Part shown: piece by piece, positions 1-10,118 of the stretch | Position numbering within the stretch: position 1 is the stretch's first letter | Layout of the letters: the number at the start of each line of letters is the position of its first letter | From: Bacteroidota bacterium | Lineage (GTDB): Bacteria > Bacteroidota > Bacteroidia > Cytophagales > UBA9547 | Assembly (NCBI GenBank): GCA_004293915.1 | Contig: RDZG01000014.1 | Location: 1-52,166 of the forward strand | Direction of reading: 5' to 3' | DNA: 52,166 bases | Notes under the pieces: generated by a model | What the model was told of the DNA's origin: nothing | What the model saw: only the letters and a program-made list of their open reading frames with translations | The model's database searches: none | Program-made: the position numbers and the translations under genes

Positions 1-374
1 TTATATTAAAATTAATATAAACAAAAAAACTAAACATCATAACTGCACAAAATATGCTAATAACGTTAAAATATTTTTCAAAATTCATTTTCTAGAATAT
101 TTTAGTTTTAGAATAACTTTTTTGAAATACAGTGTTCGATAAGTTAGCCAAGCGATTGTTGAACTCCAAATAATCACTGATATTTATCGGTTTAAAACAC
201 ACTAAGTTTCAATTTTCCTTTTCTAATGCAATAACTCAAAATTAATTTATTTTTTGAAGATTAAAAGTACTTTTTTATCTGTATTTATAGCGAGACGCTT
301 TGTGGTTATTGGAACAAGGGAAATCCTTGCAACAGTGGATAATATTTAACCTAAAAAGCCCTGAATGAAAACTT
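1..374. other. AT-rich intergenic stretch without a recognisable gene
   Basis: No convincing gene is visible on either strand. The first 20 bases form an AT-only palindrome (9-bp arms at 1-9 and 12-20), too weak to call a terminator. A short open stretch near 310-365 has no good start and no family I recognise. The region lies downstream of the minus-strand toxin gene that ends at 375. Confidence 0.5.
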
Positions 375-707
375 TTAATTTTTAATCAAGCTACAAATCT
401 TATTGGTAACTGATTTAAGGAAATTGGGTTTAGCTTCGGTAATTTTAGATAGAATAAGGCTTTTATGAACTGTAAATATTTTGTGTGTTCTAATATAACT
501 TTTGAGCGGTAAAGGTTGCAAGCAATCGGCATCTTCTATAGGAATAGAAAGCCCGTTATTATTAATTTTGGAGGTTATTTGTACAATCAAATAGTCGCCA
601 GTTTTATTTATAGTTTCGTTTGAAACAACCAAAGCTGGTCGTTTTTTAAATTCAGTAGCATCGGTAAAGGGAAACTTTACCACTACAATATCAGCTTGTT
701 TGTACAT
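375..707 (-). CDS. PemK/MazF-family toxin (mRNA interferase-like)
   Basis: This 110-residue protein looks like a type II toxin of the PemK/MazF (CcdB-fold) endoribonuclease family. The N-terminus has the family pattern of a short strand ending in KFPFTD (about residues 11-16), then KRPALVVS (about 22-29), and a later RTHKIFTVHKSLI block (about 73-85). Length fits the family. The start ATG lies three bases after the stop of the upstream minus-strand gene, giving the usual antitoxin-then-toxin order and probable translational coupling. Family members cleave RNA and are held inactive by the partner. No disruption is visible, so unlike the other two toxin-antitoxin loci in this window this pair looks intact. 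Target specificity cannot be read from the sequence. Confidence 0.85.
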   Translation of the reverse strand: MYKQADIVVVKFPFTDATEFKKRPALVVSNETINKTGDYLIVQITSKINNNGLSIPIEDADCLQPLPLKSYIRTHKIFTVHKSLILSKITEAKPNFLKSVTNKICSLIKN

Positions 708-710
708 AGA

Positions 711-962
711 TTATAAAACTTTATCCCAACGGTTGTCTTCTTCAGAAAACCAATCTTTGGCTAGTGATTTTTCGCTAATTAGGTGTGAAATTTCGATAAG
801 TTCTATATCTTTGGTATTTTCATCGTGAAGCAGATTAACTGCTTTTTCTGTTTGAATACTTAACTCTTCTTTTTTGATAGATTTTAGTGTTTGTTCCATC
901 ACAAAAAACCTTTTAGACAAAGGCAATCGTTGAATTTCTTTAACTATTGTTTTTACTTCCAT
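711..962 (-). CDS. Antitoxin partner of the MazF/PemK toxin (putative)
   Basis: An 83-residue, charged, probably mostly helical protein encoded directly upstream of the PemK/MazF-type toxin on the same strand with a three-base gap. The first half (EVKTIVKEIQRLPLSKRFFV) resembles small Bacteroidetes antitoxins that open with a helix and a 'LPLSKR' turn; the acidic C-terminus (DWFSEEDNRWDKVL) is of the kind that wraps the toxin. The assignment rests mainly on position and size, since I do not recognise a named antitoxin family. If it acts as usual, it neutralises the toxin and represses the shared promoter, which would lie above 962. Confidence 0.7.
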   Translation of the reverse strand: MEVKTIVKEIQRLPLSKRFFVMEQTLKSIKKEELSIQTEKAVNLLHDENTKDIELIEISHLISEKSLAKDWFSEEDNRWDKVL

Positions 963-1378
963 TTTCTTAGATTTTTAAAGTTATAGTGCAACAGAAAGTG
1001 TTTGCTTTATTTTTTGCTAATCTATCTTTAATAAAACAAATACCATTTTTCTCGTCTTTTTATAAATTTTCTAAAATAATAACATTTTCCAGCTGCTACT
1101 ATCCGAAGTCTTCACGCAGTTGCATTACGGATTAGAAAAATAAATTTCAATCAATAACTAAATAATAAACAAAAATAATTCTTTTTTTTATTTTAATGAG
1201 TTAAAAACTAATTTTGATTTGCTAATCTTTATTCAGCCCTACGCAAAAACAACACACTAGATTACTGATAGTGGGTATTTATAAACCCTAAAAATTGAAT
1301 TTTATTAAATCCATATTTTATTTCTCAAAAAGAAACTTTTTTGTTCATATTTGGCTTATATATAACAATACAAAAAAT
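963..1378. other. Intergenic region between divergent toxin-antitoxin operon and VWA gene
   Basis: About 400 bases with no gene that I can support. It should contain the promoters of the minus-strand antitoxin-toxin pair and the plus-strand VWA gene. Bases near 1085-1130 include a block with 'cttcacgcagttgcattac' that resembles short dispersed intergenic repeats seen in other Bacteroidetes, but no second copy was found here. A longer reading of the VWA gene would start at 1295, but the extra 28 residues look non-coding. Confidence 0.45.
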
Positions 1379-2467
1379 ATGTTAGGATATAGATTTACAG
1401 ATTTTAAACCTGAAGAAGGCAAAACTCCTTTTGAAAAATTGCTCGATATTTTTTTGCAACTCATCAACATTACAAGTGGAAATGTGAGCGAAACGCTCGA
1501 TTGGATGAACGACCTCGACCGCCAATATAAACTCACTACGCCTGATTATGGCATGGCGGATTTTATTGATGAGCTCAAAAAAAACGGTTATTTAGGAGAA
1601 AACGAATCAGGAGATTTTAACATCACAACTAAAAGTGAGCAGCAAATTCGCAAAAAATCACTTGAGGAGATTTTCGGTAAAATAAAAAAATCAAAACTTG
1701 GTAATCACAAAACACCACAATCGGGACAAGGCGATGAGCTAAGTGCTGATACACGAAGTTTTCAGTTTGGCGATTCGCTCGACCAAATTTCGCTCACTGA
1801 ATCTATAAAAAATGCGCAAATAAATCATGGAATTGGCGAATTTAGTCTTGCCGAAGATGATTTACAAATTATGGAACGTGAACATAAATCACAAACTTCT
1901 ACTGTTTTGATGATTGATATTTCACATTCGATGATACTTTATGGCGAAGACCGCATTACGCCTGCAAAAAAAGTTGCGATGGCTTTGGCAGAATTAATCA
2001 AAATAAAATATCCTAAAGACACACTTGATATTATTGTTTTTGGCGATGATTCGTGGCAAATTTCGGTGCGTGATTTGCCATATTTAGAGGTTGGTCCATA
2101 TCACACAAACACAGTTGCTGGCTTGGAATTGGCAATGGAATTGCTACGGAGGCGTAAAAACAAAAACAAACAAATTTTTATGATTACAGATGGTAAGCCA
2201 ACTTGCCTAAAAGAAGGATTGAAATATTACAAAAATAGCTTTGGATTAGATAGAAAAGTAGTGAACAAAACCTTAACCTATGCTGCACAATGCAGAAAGT
2301 TAAATATCGCAATTACAACTTTTATGATTGCTTCCGACCCATATCTCAAGCAATTTGTGCACGAATTTACAGAAGTAAACAATGGCAAAGCCTATTACAG
2401 CAATTTGGATAATTTAGGCAGTTTTATTTTTGAAGATTTTCAAAAAAACAGAAGAAAGAATGTATAA
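1379..2467 (+). CDS. VWA-domain protein (MoxR/chelatase-associated type)
   Basis: A 362-residue soluble protein with a C-terminal von Willebrand A domain. The metal-ion-dependent adhesion site DxSxS is seen as DISHS at residues 180-184, and a TDGKP loop follows near 270-274. The N-terminal half (LLDIFLQLINITSGNVSE, then EDDLQIMEREHKSQTSTV) matches a conserved Bacteroidetes family of standalone VWA proteins. I chose the ATG at 1379, giving MLGYRF, because the family begins there and the upstream 28 residues have no coding character. Relatives are normally encoded beside a MoxR-like or magnesium-chelatase-like AAA+ ATPase and act as its metal-binding partner. No ATPase gene is adjacent here, so the role is inferred only from the family. 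Confidence 0.85.
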   Translation: MLGYRFTDFKPEEGKTPFEKLLDIFLQLINITSGNVSETLDWMNDLDRQYKLTTPDYGMADFIDELKKNGYLGENESGDFNITTKSEQQIRKKSLEEIFGKIKKSKLGNHKTPQSGQGDELSADTRSFQFGDSLDQISLTESIKNAQINHGIGEFSLAEDDLQIMEREHKSQTSTVLMIDISHSMILYGEDRITPAKKVAMALAELIKIKYPKDTLDIIVFGDDSWQISVRDLPYLEVGPYHTNTVAGLELAMELLRRRKNKNKQIFMITDGKPTCLKEGLKYYKNSFGLDRKVVNKTLTYAAQCRKLNIAITTFMIASDPYLKQFVHEFTEVNNGKAYYSNLDNLGSFIFEDFQKNRRKNV

Positions 2468-2478
2468 AATTTGTGCTA

Positions 2479-3625
2479 TTAAAATAGTTTTATAGCCGCT
2501 TCAAGCTGATTATCGATTCCTATTTTCATTTTGGCAACATCTTGTTTTAACAAAATATCTGGTGGCAAACCCATTCCTTCATAGTTTTTTATCAAACGTT
2601 TTTCGTTGTGCCAATTGCATTTCCCAATTATTTGGCAAAGTGAAATTTCCCGTAAACTCTTTCCCTTTGCTTATAGGACCATTTGCACCAAAAGTTGTAT
2701 CTCCCAAAATGGTAACATTTGGCAATTCCTTAAGCGAAATAGACAAAATTTCGGCAGCACTTGCGCTTCGTTTATTTGTCAAAATCACAACTTTATTTTT
2801 GAAATACACTCCCAATTTAGATTTAGTAAACTTTTCGCTTATAAATGGACTCAAATCATTTTTTCCAGTTCCAATTCGTACTTGGTTAAATCCCCATTCA
2901 TAATCTTTATCAACAAAAAAAGAGCCCATTTCGTAAAATTCTCTGGCATTTCCACCACTATTAAACCGTAAATCAAGAATCAAACCAGCACCTGAATTAG
3001 AAGCATTTTGTAATGAATCTAGAAAGTTTTTAACATCCTGTTTCGCTGTTTCTACTTTTTCTGGAAATTCCGAAAATGCGTTTCCGAAAAAAAACATTCT
3101 TGCATACAAAATTCGGTTCTCAATAATTCCATAAAGCATTTCTTTTTTCGAAGGTTCCTCATTATCTGCAAAACTTGAAAACTGTCCATGTTTACCACCC
3201 AAATATTTCGTTATAAATGAAGTAGTATCAAAAACATCATAATCGGGGTATTTTACAAAAAAACTTCCATCAATTGGACCAATATTACCACCAAGAAAAT
3301 TATCTCTATCTGATTTTTCGGCTTTCAAAACACGATGCCCATCAACTAAATGACGCATCATTTTAGAAAAAATATTAAAAAGTCTGGTTTTAGAGGTGGA
3401 AGAATTTACAGAATCGGCATATTTAACATATATCGAATCCCAATTTGCTTTGGTTTCTTCAAAAAAGATATAGTTTTGATTCACTCCATTCCAAAAAGCA
3501 TCGTAATTTCCATTTGGAGTATTAGAATATTGACGTGCAGGTATAAACTCGCCTTGTTTTGCACATCCAAGTAAAACAATCATTCCAATAAAAAAACTTT
3601 TGAGCCAAATTTTATTCCGTTTCAT
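2479..3625 (-). pseudogene. S41-family peptidase lipoprotein, frameshifted near the C-terminus
   Basis: Uninterrupted reading runs from the ATG at 3625 to a stop at 2579 (348 residues). The N-terminus is a lipoprotein signal (MKRNKIWLKSFF... with lipobox LLGC). The peptidase core is clear: LILDLRFNSGGN, then KRSASAAEI with the likely nucleophile Ser289, then GDTTFGANG. The usual Lys of the C-terminal-processing-peptidase dyad seems to be Ala here, so the enzyme may be tricorn-like. After residue 348 the expected C-terminal motif continues in another frame (YEGMGLPPDI... ending KLF at 2479). The switch lies at a run of six T at 2585-2590: five would restore one frame. This is a recent lesion or a sequencing indel. 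The start overlaps the stop of the upstream barrel gene by 14 bases, so the two are co-transcribed. Confidence 0.8.
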
Positions 3626-4379
3626 CGCTTGAACTTTCGTAACTTTTTTTCTTTAAATAAAACATAAAACCGACCGAAAATGTGAATCCACGGTTCATTA
3701 CATTGCTATATGATTTTGGAATTTCTGTTTTAAATTTATGCCAATCTAAAAAACCATACTCATATCTTGCTTCTAAAAAAACTTCGCCAAAAGTAAGTTT
3801 TCGTGCAACTCCTACATTAATAACAGCACCCAAATCAAATCTGTTATCTTTTCGATTGTCTGTTCCAAATTGAGTTTCAAACACATACGGTTCTGAAACC
3901 GATTTTTGAGTCAAAAACTCTCCACCTAAATCGGCAATAAACATATCTGCCCATTTTTTGCCAGAAATAGCATACGAAAAATATGGTCCAGCACCAAAAT
4001 AAAATTTAATAGTTTCGTTTTCTATTGTATAGTTTAATAAAATTGGAACTTGAATATAAGTATAGTTTGTACCCCAAAAACTTGCATTTTGTTGATTTTG
4101 AGCTGCAAAACTTGAAACATCATAATATTTTGTAACAGCATATCCTTTTTGCGAATAATTAACTTCGGTACGTAAAAACAATTTTTCGTTTACCCCAAAA
4201 TTCGCACATACTCCGCCATAAAATGCGGGTGTTGTAGCCGATGAAGTGAAGTCAATATTTCGAGTGTCATTTGTAGTATTATTGAGTGCAAAACCACCTT
4301 TTAAACCTACACTTATTTGAGAAAACGAAGATAAAGTACTAAAAATCAGCAAAAAAACTAATGTTCTATACTTTCTCAT
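3612..4379 (-). CDS. Outer-membrane beta-barrel protein (PF13568-like)
   Basis: A 255-residue protein with a signal peptide (MRKYRTLVFLLIFSTLSSFSQ) followed by alternating amphipathic strands typical of the small Bacteroidetes 'outer membrane protein beta-barrel domain' family: VGLKGGFALNN, FLRTEVNYSQKGY, YIQVPILLNY, FYFGAGPYFSY, and a late GFTFSVGFMFYL strand. The 'IQVPILL.Y' and 'GAGPY.SY' signatures are characteristic. A hydrophilic tail of about twelve residues (KKKSYESSSDETE) follows the last strand, which is unusual because barrels often end in an aromatic residue. The gene sits between lspA and the S41 lipoprotein with 14-base overlaps on both sides, indicating one operon. No substrate can be inferred. 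Confidence 0.8.
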   Translation of the reverse strand: MRKYRTLVFLLIFSTLSSFSQISVGLKGGFALNNTTNDTRNIDFTSSATTPAFYGGVCANFGVNEKLFLRTEVNYSQKGYAVTKYYDVSSFAAQNQQNASFWGTNYTYIQVPILLNYTIENETIKFYFGAGPYFSYAISGKKWADMFIADLGGEFLTQKSVSEPYVFETQFGTDNRKDNRFDLGAVINVGVARKLTFGEVFLEARYEYGFLDWHKFKTEIPKSYSNVMNRGFTFSVGFMFYLKKKSYESSSDETE

Positions 4380-4980
4380 TTTCTAAAATAGTTTTTTCAG
4401 GTTCGTTTTCTACAAAATATTTTTTTTGCTTGATTATTAAAAATATTACTGCTAAAAAAATTGAAGCGTCAGCAAAATTAAAGATAGGCCAAAGTGAGTA
4501 ATATTTATTTCCAATCAAAGGTATCGCATCGGGCAAATATCCTTCCCAAATATCTAAATAAAACATATCGATAACTTGCCCATTAAACCAAGGCGAAGGA
4601 GCATCAAATGGTGCGTTTGAGAACCAAATTCCATAAAATGTGCTATCTATAACATTACCAACTGCTCCTCCCAAAATCATAGCAATGCAAATAATTAAGC
4701 CTTTTGGACTTTGTTTTTTTATTAAAGTATATAAATAATAACTAATCGCAAACATCGCAAAAATGCGAAAAATAGTTAAAAAAGATTTACCGTATTGTGT
4801 GCCAAGCTCAATTCCCATTGCCATGCCCGGATTCAAGGTATAATGCAATTTAAACAAATCTCCAACCAACTGGATTTCGCCATTATAACCTGGAATCATA
4901 TAAAGGTGAGTGCAAATTTTTATTATTTGGTCGGTAATTATGATTGCCAAACTTAGTCCAAAATATTTCCAAATATTCAT
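4366..4980 (-). CDS. lspA: Lipoprotein signal peptidase (signal peptidase II)
   Basis: A 204-residue inner-membrane aspartyl protease that removes signal peptides from diacylglyceryl-modified prolipoproteins. Four hydrophobic segments are visible. The two catalytic aspartates are Asp112 in the GGAVGNVID block and Asp171 in the FNFADASI block. Like other Bacteroidetes LspA proteins it is longer than the E. coli enzyme, with an extended periplasmic segment between the two aspartates (about residues 117-160). The first TM segment carries TDQIIK, the conserved region I. It heads an overlapping operon with an outer-membrane barrel and a lipoprotein protease that would itself be an LspA substrate. 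Confidence 0.95.
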   Translation of the reverse strand: MNIWKYFGLSLAIIITDQIIKICTHLYMIPGYNGEIQLVGDLFKLHYTLNPGMAMGIELGTQYGKSFLTIFRIFAMFAISYYLYTLIKKQSPKGLIICIAMILGGAVGNVIDSTFYGIWFSNAPFDAPSPWFNGQVIDMFYLDIWEGYLPDAIPLIGNKYYSLWPIFNFADASIFLAVIFLIIKQKKYFVENEPEKTILENEKV

Positions 4981-5123
4981 TTATGTATTGTTAGAAATGC
5001 TATTCTCTATGAATTAAAACGGTTGCAAATTACCAAGTAAAAATGTGAACCTTAGCATAAAACATAAAATAATTATAAAAAAATCTATAATATATTTTAA
5101 AAACCATCATATAGATTTAAAAC

Positions 5124-5161
5124 AAAAAAGAGCTGATTTAAAACTCAAATCAGCTCTTTTT
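5124..5161 (-). terminator. Rho-independent terminator downstream of rpoB
   Basis: Near-perfect inverted repeat with arms at 5125-5139 and 5147-5161 (core GAGCTGATTT / AAATCAGCTC) and a seven-base loop, flanked by A and T tracts so that it can work on the minus strand just after the rpoB stop at 5180. It separates rpoB from lspA and marks the end of the ribosomal/RNA polymerase operon, so rpoC is not co-transcribed here. Confidence 0.9.
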
Positions 5162-5179
5162 GCATTATATTATTAAATA

Positions 5180-8100
5180 CTAATTATCAAGTGTCAACTC
5201 TAAAGCCAAACCTCTCAACTCATGTATCAATACATTAAACGATTCAGGAATATTTGGTTTTGGTAGGTTTTCGCCTTTCACAATACATTCATACGCTTTC
5301 GCACGACCAATAACATCATCCGATTTTACAGTAAGAATTTCTTGCAAAATATGTGCAGCACCAAATGCTTCAAGAGCCCAAACCTCCATCTCTCCAAAAC
5401 GCTGACCACCAAATTGAGCTTTACCTCCCAGTGGTTGTTGCGTAATTAATGAATATGGACCAATTGAACGAGCATGCATTTTATCATCAACTAAATGTCC
5501 TAATTTAAGCATATAAATCACACCAACAGTTGTAGGTTGATCAAAACGCTCACCCGTTAAACCATCAAAAAGATATGTTTTACCCGTTTCTGAAATATTA
5601 GCTTTTGCCAATTCATCAAAAACTTCTTGTTCTGTTGCACCATCAAAAATTGGAGTAGCATATTTTTTACCTAATTTCAAACCAGCATAACCCAACAAAG
5701 TTTCATAAATCTGTCCAATGTTCATCCTCGAAGGAACCCCAAGTGGATTCAAAACAATATCAACTGGTGTTCCATCTTCTAAGAAAGGCATATCTTCTTC
5801 ACGAACAATACGAGCAACAACCCCTTTGTTTCCATGACGACCAGCCATTTTATCACCAACTTTCAATTTACGTTTTTTGGCAACATAAACTTTAGCTAAT
5901 TTTACAATTCCAGATGGCAACTCATCGCCAACTTCGAGTGCAAAACGCTCACGTTTAAATTGTCCAGAAATTTCGTTACGTTTAATATTGAAATTTTTAA
6001 CTAAACTTACTAAAATTTTATTAATTTTAGCATCAGAAGTTGCATTTTCTAAATGCAAATCGGCAATTAAATTTACCTCTTCTTGCACATTATAATTGCT
6101 CTCATCACGATATACATTCTTTTCAGGGAACATATTTTCGGTGATGTTTTTCTTAGTAAACTTAGTTCCTTTAGAAATTATATCATCTCCAAAACGGTGT
6201 TTGATACCTTGTGATGTTTTACCATCCAGTACCGTAACCATTTTATCAACCAAAACATTACGTAAAGACAATAAATCTTTGCTATATGCTTCTTTCAACG
6301 AATCTAATTGTTTTTTAAGTTTCGTTTTAAGTTCTTTATCTTTTTTGGCACGAGCAAATAATTTAGTATCAATAACCACACCTTTTAAAGATGGTGGAGC
6401 TTTCATAGAAGCATCTTTTACATCGCCAGCTTTGTCGCCAAAGATTGCACGTAAAAGTTTTTCTTCAGGTGTTGGATCGCTTTCGCCTTTAGGAGTGATT
6501 TTTCCAATCAAAATATCTCCTTCTTTTACATCAGCACCAACACGAATAATACCGTTTTCGTCTAAGTTTTTAACTGCTTCTTCCGACACGTTTGGTATCT
6601 CAGAAGTCAATTCTTCTTCGCCACGTTTGGTATCTCTAACTTCTAACTCAAATTCTTCAATGTGAATAGAAGTAAAAACATCATCACGAACAACTCTTTC
6701 GGAAATTACAATAGCATCCTCGAAGTTGTAACCTTGCCAAGGCATGAAAGCCACTTTAAGGTTTCTTCCTAAAGCTAATTCGCCATTGTTTGTTGCATAT
6801 CCCTCTACTAATACTTGTCCTTTTTTAACTTTTTGTCCAATTTCAACAATCGGAGTCAAATTGATACATGTATCTTGATTTGTTCTGCGGAATTTAATTA
6901 ATTCATATTCTTTAGAAGCAGGCTCAAAAGAAGCAAATTCTTGATCTTCGGTTAAATCATATTTTACAATGATTTTGTTAGCATCAACAAATTCGATAGT
7001 TCCATCGCCTTCTGCTACAACTAATGTGCGAGAATCTTCAGCAATACGTTTTTCAATACCAGTACCAACAATTGGAGCCTCAGCTCTCAATAAAGGTACA
7101 GCTTGACGTTGCATGTTTGAACCCATCAAAGCACGATTGGCATCGTTATGCTCCAAAAATGGAATCAACGAAGCAGCAACAGATACAATTTGATTTGGAG
7201 CAATATCAATATAAGAAACTTTAGCAGGTTCTAATACTGGAAAATCACCCTCAAAACGTGTTTTGATTTTATCTTCTGTAAATTTACTGTCTTTATCTAA
7301 TAATGCACTTGCTTGAGCAATATAATGCGTATCTTCTTCTTCTGCCGACAAATATGTAATATTATCCAGCAATACTTTTCCACTTTCAACTTTACGATAA
7401 GGTGTTTCGATAAAGCCCATACCGTTAATTTTTGCATGTACACAAAGCGAAGAAATCAAACCAATATTTGGTCCCTCAGGAGTTTCAATTGTACACAAAC
7501 GACCATAATGTGTATAATGCACATCACGCACCTCGAAACCAGCTCTTTCTCTCGAAAGTCCACCTGGACCTAAAGCTGAAATTCTTCTTTTATGTGTAAC
7601 CTCAGCCAATGGATTGGTTTGATCCATAAACTGCGATAACTGATTTGTACCAAAAAACGAGTTAATTACCGATGATAATGTACGAGCATTAATCAAATCA
7701 ACAGGTTTAAAGTCCTCATTATCACGCACATTCATACGTTCTTTGATGGTACGAGCCATACGACTCAAACCTACACCAAATTGAGAATATAATTGTTCGC
7801 CAACTGTACGAACACGTCTATTTGATAAATGGTCAATATCATCAACAATAGCTTTTGAGTTGATAAGTCCAATCAAATATTTTACAATACTTACTATGTC
7901 TTCGGTAGTTAATACTTTAGTTTCGTAAGAAGTAGAAAGACCTAATTTTTTATTTACTCTGTATCGACCAACTTCGCCTAAATCGTAACGTTTGTCAGAG
8001 AAAAATAAATTATGAATTACCTCACGTGCTGTAGATTCATCTGGAGCCTCTGCATTACGCAATTGGCGATAGATTTGCTCAACAGCCTCTTTTTCAGAGT

Positions 8101-9052
8101 TTGAATTATCTTTTTGTAAGGTATTATAGATAATTGCAAAATCATTAATATTTATATCTTCACGATGTAAAATAACGGTTTTTGAACCCGATTCAACGAT
8201 TACATCAATATCTTCAGGAGCAATCACATGATCACGCTCCAATAAAATTTCATTTCTATCAATTGAAACTACCTCACCAGTATCTTCATCTACAAAATCT
8301 TCTGTCCATGTTCTTAATACACGGGCAGCTAATTTGCGACCAGCTAATTTTTTAAGGTTATCTTTTGTTGCATTGATTTCTTCTGACAATCCAAATAGAT
8401 CTAATATTTGTTTATCTGAACCAAAACCGATGGCACGCAAAAGAGTTGTAACAGGGAATTTTTTCTTACGATCAATGTAAGCAAACATGACATTATTAAC
8501 GTCTGTTGCAAACTCAATCCAAGAACCTTTAAAAGGAATAATACGTGCAGAATATAATTTTGTACCATTCGTATGTTTGCTTTGAGCAAAAAACACACCA
8601 GGCGAACGATGAAGTTGCGATACAATTACACGCTCAGCACCATTAATCACAAAAGAACCTCGCTCAGTCATGTATGGGATATTTCCCAAAAACACTTCTT
8701 GTTCGATGGTTTTGAAGTCTTCATTATCTTCGTCATTGCAAGATAATTTCAGTTTAGCTTTAAGCGGAACTGAATACGTCAATCCCCTATCAATACATTC
8801 GTCAACCGAATATTTTGGAGGATCAACATGGTAGTCAATAAATTCTAAAACGAAGTTTTCGCGAGAATCAGTAATAGGAAAATTTTCAGCAAATACTTTA
8901 TAAAGACCTTCTTTGGCTTTGTATTCAGCCGAAGTTTCTAATTGAAAAAAATCTTTAAAAGATTGTACCTGAATATCTAAAAAATCAGGATAATCAACTG
9001 TATTTTTAGCTTTAGCAAAGCTAATTCTTCCGATAGAAGGGTTTGTAGACAA
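5180..9052 (-). CDS. rpoB: DNA-directed RNA polymerase subunit beta
   Basis: A full-length 1290-residue RpoB, the beta subunit that forms half of the RNA polymerase catalytic cleft. Conserved blocks are present in order: the N-terminal protrusion and lobe ([20 protein letters not shown]), the rifampicin pocket ([20 protein letters not shown]), the fork and active-site region ([12 protein letters not shown]), the [14 protein letters not shown] block, and the C-terminal clamp contact ([15 protein letters not shown]). The rifampicin-determining segment shows the usual sensitive-type residues. No internal gaps were noticed, in contrast to several metabolic genes nearby. It follows rplL after 95 bases containing a hairpin and ends at a strong terminator. 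In most Bacteroidetes rpoC follows immediately; here it does not. Confidence 0.98.
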   Translation of the reverse strand: MSTNPSIGRISFAKAKNTVDYPDFLDIQVQSFKDFFQLETSAEYKAKEGLYKVFAENFPITDSRENFVLEFIDYHVDPPKYSVDECIDRGLTYSVPLKAKLKLSCNDEDNEDFKTIEQEVFLGNIPYMTERGSFVINGAERVIVSQLHRSPGVFFAQSKHTNGTKLYSARIIPFKGSWIEFATDVNNVMFAYIDRKKKFPVTTLLRAIGFGSDKQILDLFGLSEEINATKDNLKKLAGRKLAARVLRTWTEDFVDEDTGEVVSIDRNEILLERDHVIAPEDIDVIVESGSKTVILHREDININDFAIIYNTLQKDNSNSEKEAVEQIYRQLRNAEAPDESTAREVIHNLFFSDKRYDLGEVGRYRVNKKLGLSTSYETKVLTTEDIVSIVKYLIGLINSKAIVDDIDHLSNRRVRTVGEQLYSQFGVGLSRMARTIKERMNVRDNEDFKPVDLINARTLSSVINSFFGTNQLSQFMDQTNPLAEVTHKRRISALGPGGLSRERAGFEVRDVHYTHYGRLCTIETPEGPNIGLISSLCVHAKINGMGFIETPYRKVESGKVLLDNITYLSAEEEDTHYIAQASALLDKDSKFTEDKIKTRFEGDFPVLEPAKVSYIDIAPNQIVSVAASLIPFLEHNDANRALMGSNMQRQAVPLLRAEAPIVGTGIEKRIAEDSRTLVVAEGDGTIEFVDANKIIVKYDLTEDQEFASFEPASKEYELIKFRRTNQDTCINLTPIVEIGQKVKKGQVLVEGYATNNGELALGRNLKVAFMPWQGYNFEDAIVISERVVRDDVFTSIHIEEFELEVRDTKRGEEELTSEIPNVSEEAVKNLDENGIIRVGADVKEGDILIGKITPKGESDPTPEEKLLRAIFGDKAGDVKDASMKAPPSLKGVVIDTKLFARAKKDKELKTKLKKQLDSLKEAYSKDLLSLRNVLVDKMVTVLDGKTSQGIKHRFGDDIISKGTKFTKKNITENMFPEKNVYRDESNYNVQEEVNLIADLHLENATSDAKINKILVSLVKNFNIKRNEISGQFKRERFALEVGDELPSGIVKLAKVYVAKKRKLKVGDKMAGRHGNKGVVARIVREEDMPFLEDGTPVDIVLNPLGVPSRMNIGQIYETLLGYAGLKLGKKYATPIFDGATEQEVFDELAKANISETGKTYLFDGLTGERFDQPTTVGVIYMLKLGHLVDDKMHARSIGPYSLITQQPLGGKAQFGGQRFGEMEVWALEAFGAAHILQEILTVKSDDVIGRAKAYECIVKGENLPKPNIPESFNVLIHELRGLALELTLDN

Positions 9053-9090
9053 GGCAATAAGAGTTTAGTTGAGAGACAAAACATTTGAGT

Positions 9091-9126
9091 AAAAACAAGA
9101 AAAGACCTGATAGTATTTATCAGGTC
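9091..9126 (-). terminator. rplL-rpoB intergenic hairpin (attenuator-like)
   Basis: A perfect 9-bp stem (GACCTGATA at 9104-9112 pairing with TATCAGGTC at 9118-9126) with a five-base loop. On the minus strand it is followed by a T-rich tract (complement of 9091-9103, TTTTCTTGTTTTT). It lies 22 bases beyond the rplL stop and about 40 bases before the rpoB start. Partial termination between rplL and rpoB is well known in E. coli and lowers rpoB expression relative to ribosomal proteins; the same role is inferred here. Confidence 0.7.
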
Positions 9127-9147
9127 AAATCTTTAAGCTAAAGAAAA

Positions 9148-9528
9148 TTACTTAACTTCAACTTCTGCACCTGCTTCAACAAGTTGTTTCTTTAAGCTTT
9201 CAGCTTCTTCTTTAGAAACACCTTCTTTAACTGGTTTTGGAGCAGCATCTACTAAATCTTTTGCTTCTTTCAAACCTAGACCTGTTAAATCTTTTACAAG
9301 TTTAACTACGCCTAATTTTGCAGCACCTGCATTTTTCAAAATCACATCAAATGTGCTTTTTTCTACAGCAGCTGGAGCAGCAGCTCCACCTCCACCACCT
9401 GCAACCATTACTGGTGCAGCAGCAGCTGGCTCAATGCCATATTCATCTTTTAATATCGAAGCAAGTTCATTTACTTCTTTCACAGTTAAATTTACTAACT
9501 GATCTGCAAACGCTTTTAAATCTGCCAT
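9148..9528 (-). CDS. rplL: 50S ribosomal protein L7/L12
   Basis: A 126-residue acidic ribosomal stalk protein that recruits translational GTPases. The N-terminal dimerisation helix region ([24 protein letters not shown]) is followed by the Ala/Gly-rich hinge around residues 35-55 and the C-terminal domain with [20 protein letters not shown] and [12 protein letters not shown], which contacts elongation factors. Length is normal. It lies 48 bases downstream of rplJ, as expected for the L10(L12)n stalk operon, where L10 commonly regulates translation autogenously by binding the rplJ leader. Confidence 0.97.
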   Translation of the reverse strand: MADLKAFADQLVNLTVKEVNELASILKDEYGIEPAAAAPVMVAGGGGGAAAPAAVEKSTFDVILKNAGAAKLGVVKLVKDLTGLGLKEAKDLVDAAPKPVKEGVSKEEAESLKKQLVEAGAEVEVK

Positions 9529-9576
9529 TTTGGGGTATTGATTAAATTGTTGATTAAAATTTTAAAACTAACTAAA

Positions 9577-10116
9577 TTATGATTCTGATGATTTTTTATC
9601 GGCTACTGCTTTTACCAATCCAGCTAATTTATTTTCGCCAGAAAGTAATGCAGATATAACGTTCTTAGCAGGAGATTGTAACAAACCAATAATATCCCCG
9701 ATAAGTTCATTTTTAGATTTAAGCACCGCCAATTGGTCGAGTGCTTTCTCTCCGATAAAGAAAGAAGAATCTATGGAAGCACCTTTGAAAACTATTTTGT
9801 CGATTGACGTACTAGCTTTGAATTCTTTTAAAAGCTTGGCTGGCATATTTCCTACTGTTGAGAAAATTAACCCAGACGAACCTTTCAATACAGATGCATT
9901 GAAATCTGTGTAATCAGTTTTGGTCGTTTCTAGTGCTTTTGCTATTAATGAGTTTTTAACTACTTGATATTCAACACCTTTTTCGAAACAAAACTTTCTA
10001 AATTTATTTATCTGACTTACAGTTAATGCTGAGGAGTCAGTTACATAGAAATAATCAAACTCTGAAAATTTCTTCGATAGCGATTCAATTACTACTGCTT
10101 TTTCTTCTTTTGTCAT
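9577..10116 (-). CDS. rplJ: 50S ribosomal protein L10
   Basis: A 179-residue L10 protein, the base of the ribosomal stalk that binds 23S rRNA and carries L7/L12 dimers on its C-terminal helix. The N-terminus (MTKEEKAVVIESLSKKF), the conserved KNSLIAKAL segment and the helical C-terminus (SALLSGENKLAGLVKAV) are as expected. It begins two bases after the rplA stop, so the two are translationally coupled. The very short gap leaves no room for a separate long L10 leader between rplA and rplJ, so any L10 autoregulation must involve sequence within rplA. Confidence 0.96.
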   Translation of the reverse strand: MTKEEKAVVIESLSKKFSEFDYFYVTDSSALTVSQINKFRKFCFEKGVEYQVVKNSLIAKALETTKTDYTDFNASVLKGSSGLIFSTVGNMPAKLLKEFKASTSIDKIVFKGASIDSSFFIGEKALDQLAVLKSKNELIGDIIGLLQSPAKNVISALLSGENKLAGLVKAVADKKSSES

Positions 10117-10118
10117 GA

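Noticed and set aside
1-20. AT-only palindrome at the left edge as a terminator
   Set aside because: The stem has no G-C pairs, and such palindromes arise by chance in this AT-rich DNA.
2562-2903. Plus-strand open frames opposite the S41 protease gene
   Set aside because: They mirror clearly conserved protease codons on the minus strand and match no family.
6096-6665. A 189-codon open frame on the plus strand opposite rpoB
   Set aside because: It is antisense to highly conserved rpoB, rich in Ser/Phe/Leu as expected from reverse-complemented coding DNA, and has no recognisable family or start context.
9318-9545. A plus-strand open frame opposite rplL, rich in Gln/Leu/His
   Set aside because: Its odd composition comes from reading the Ala-rich L7/L12 hinge backwards; it is a shadow frame.
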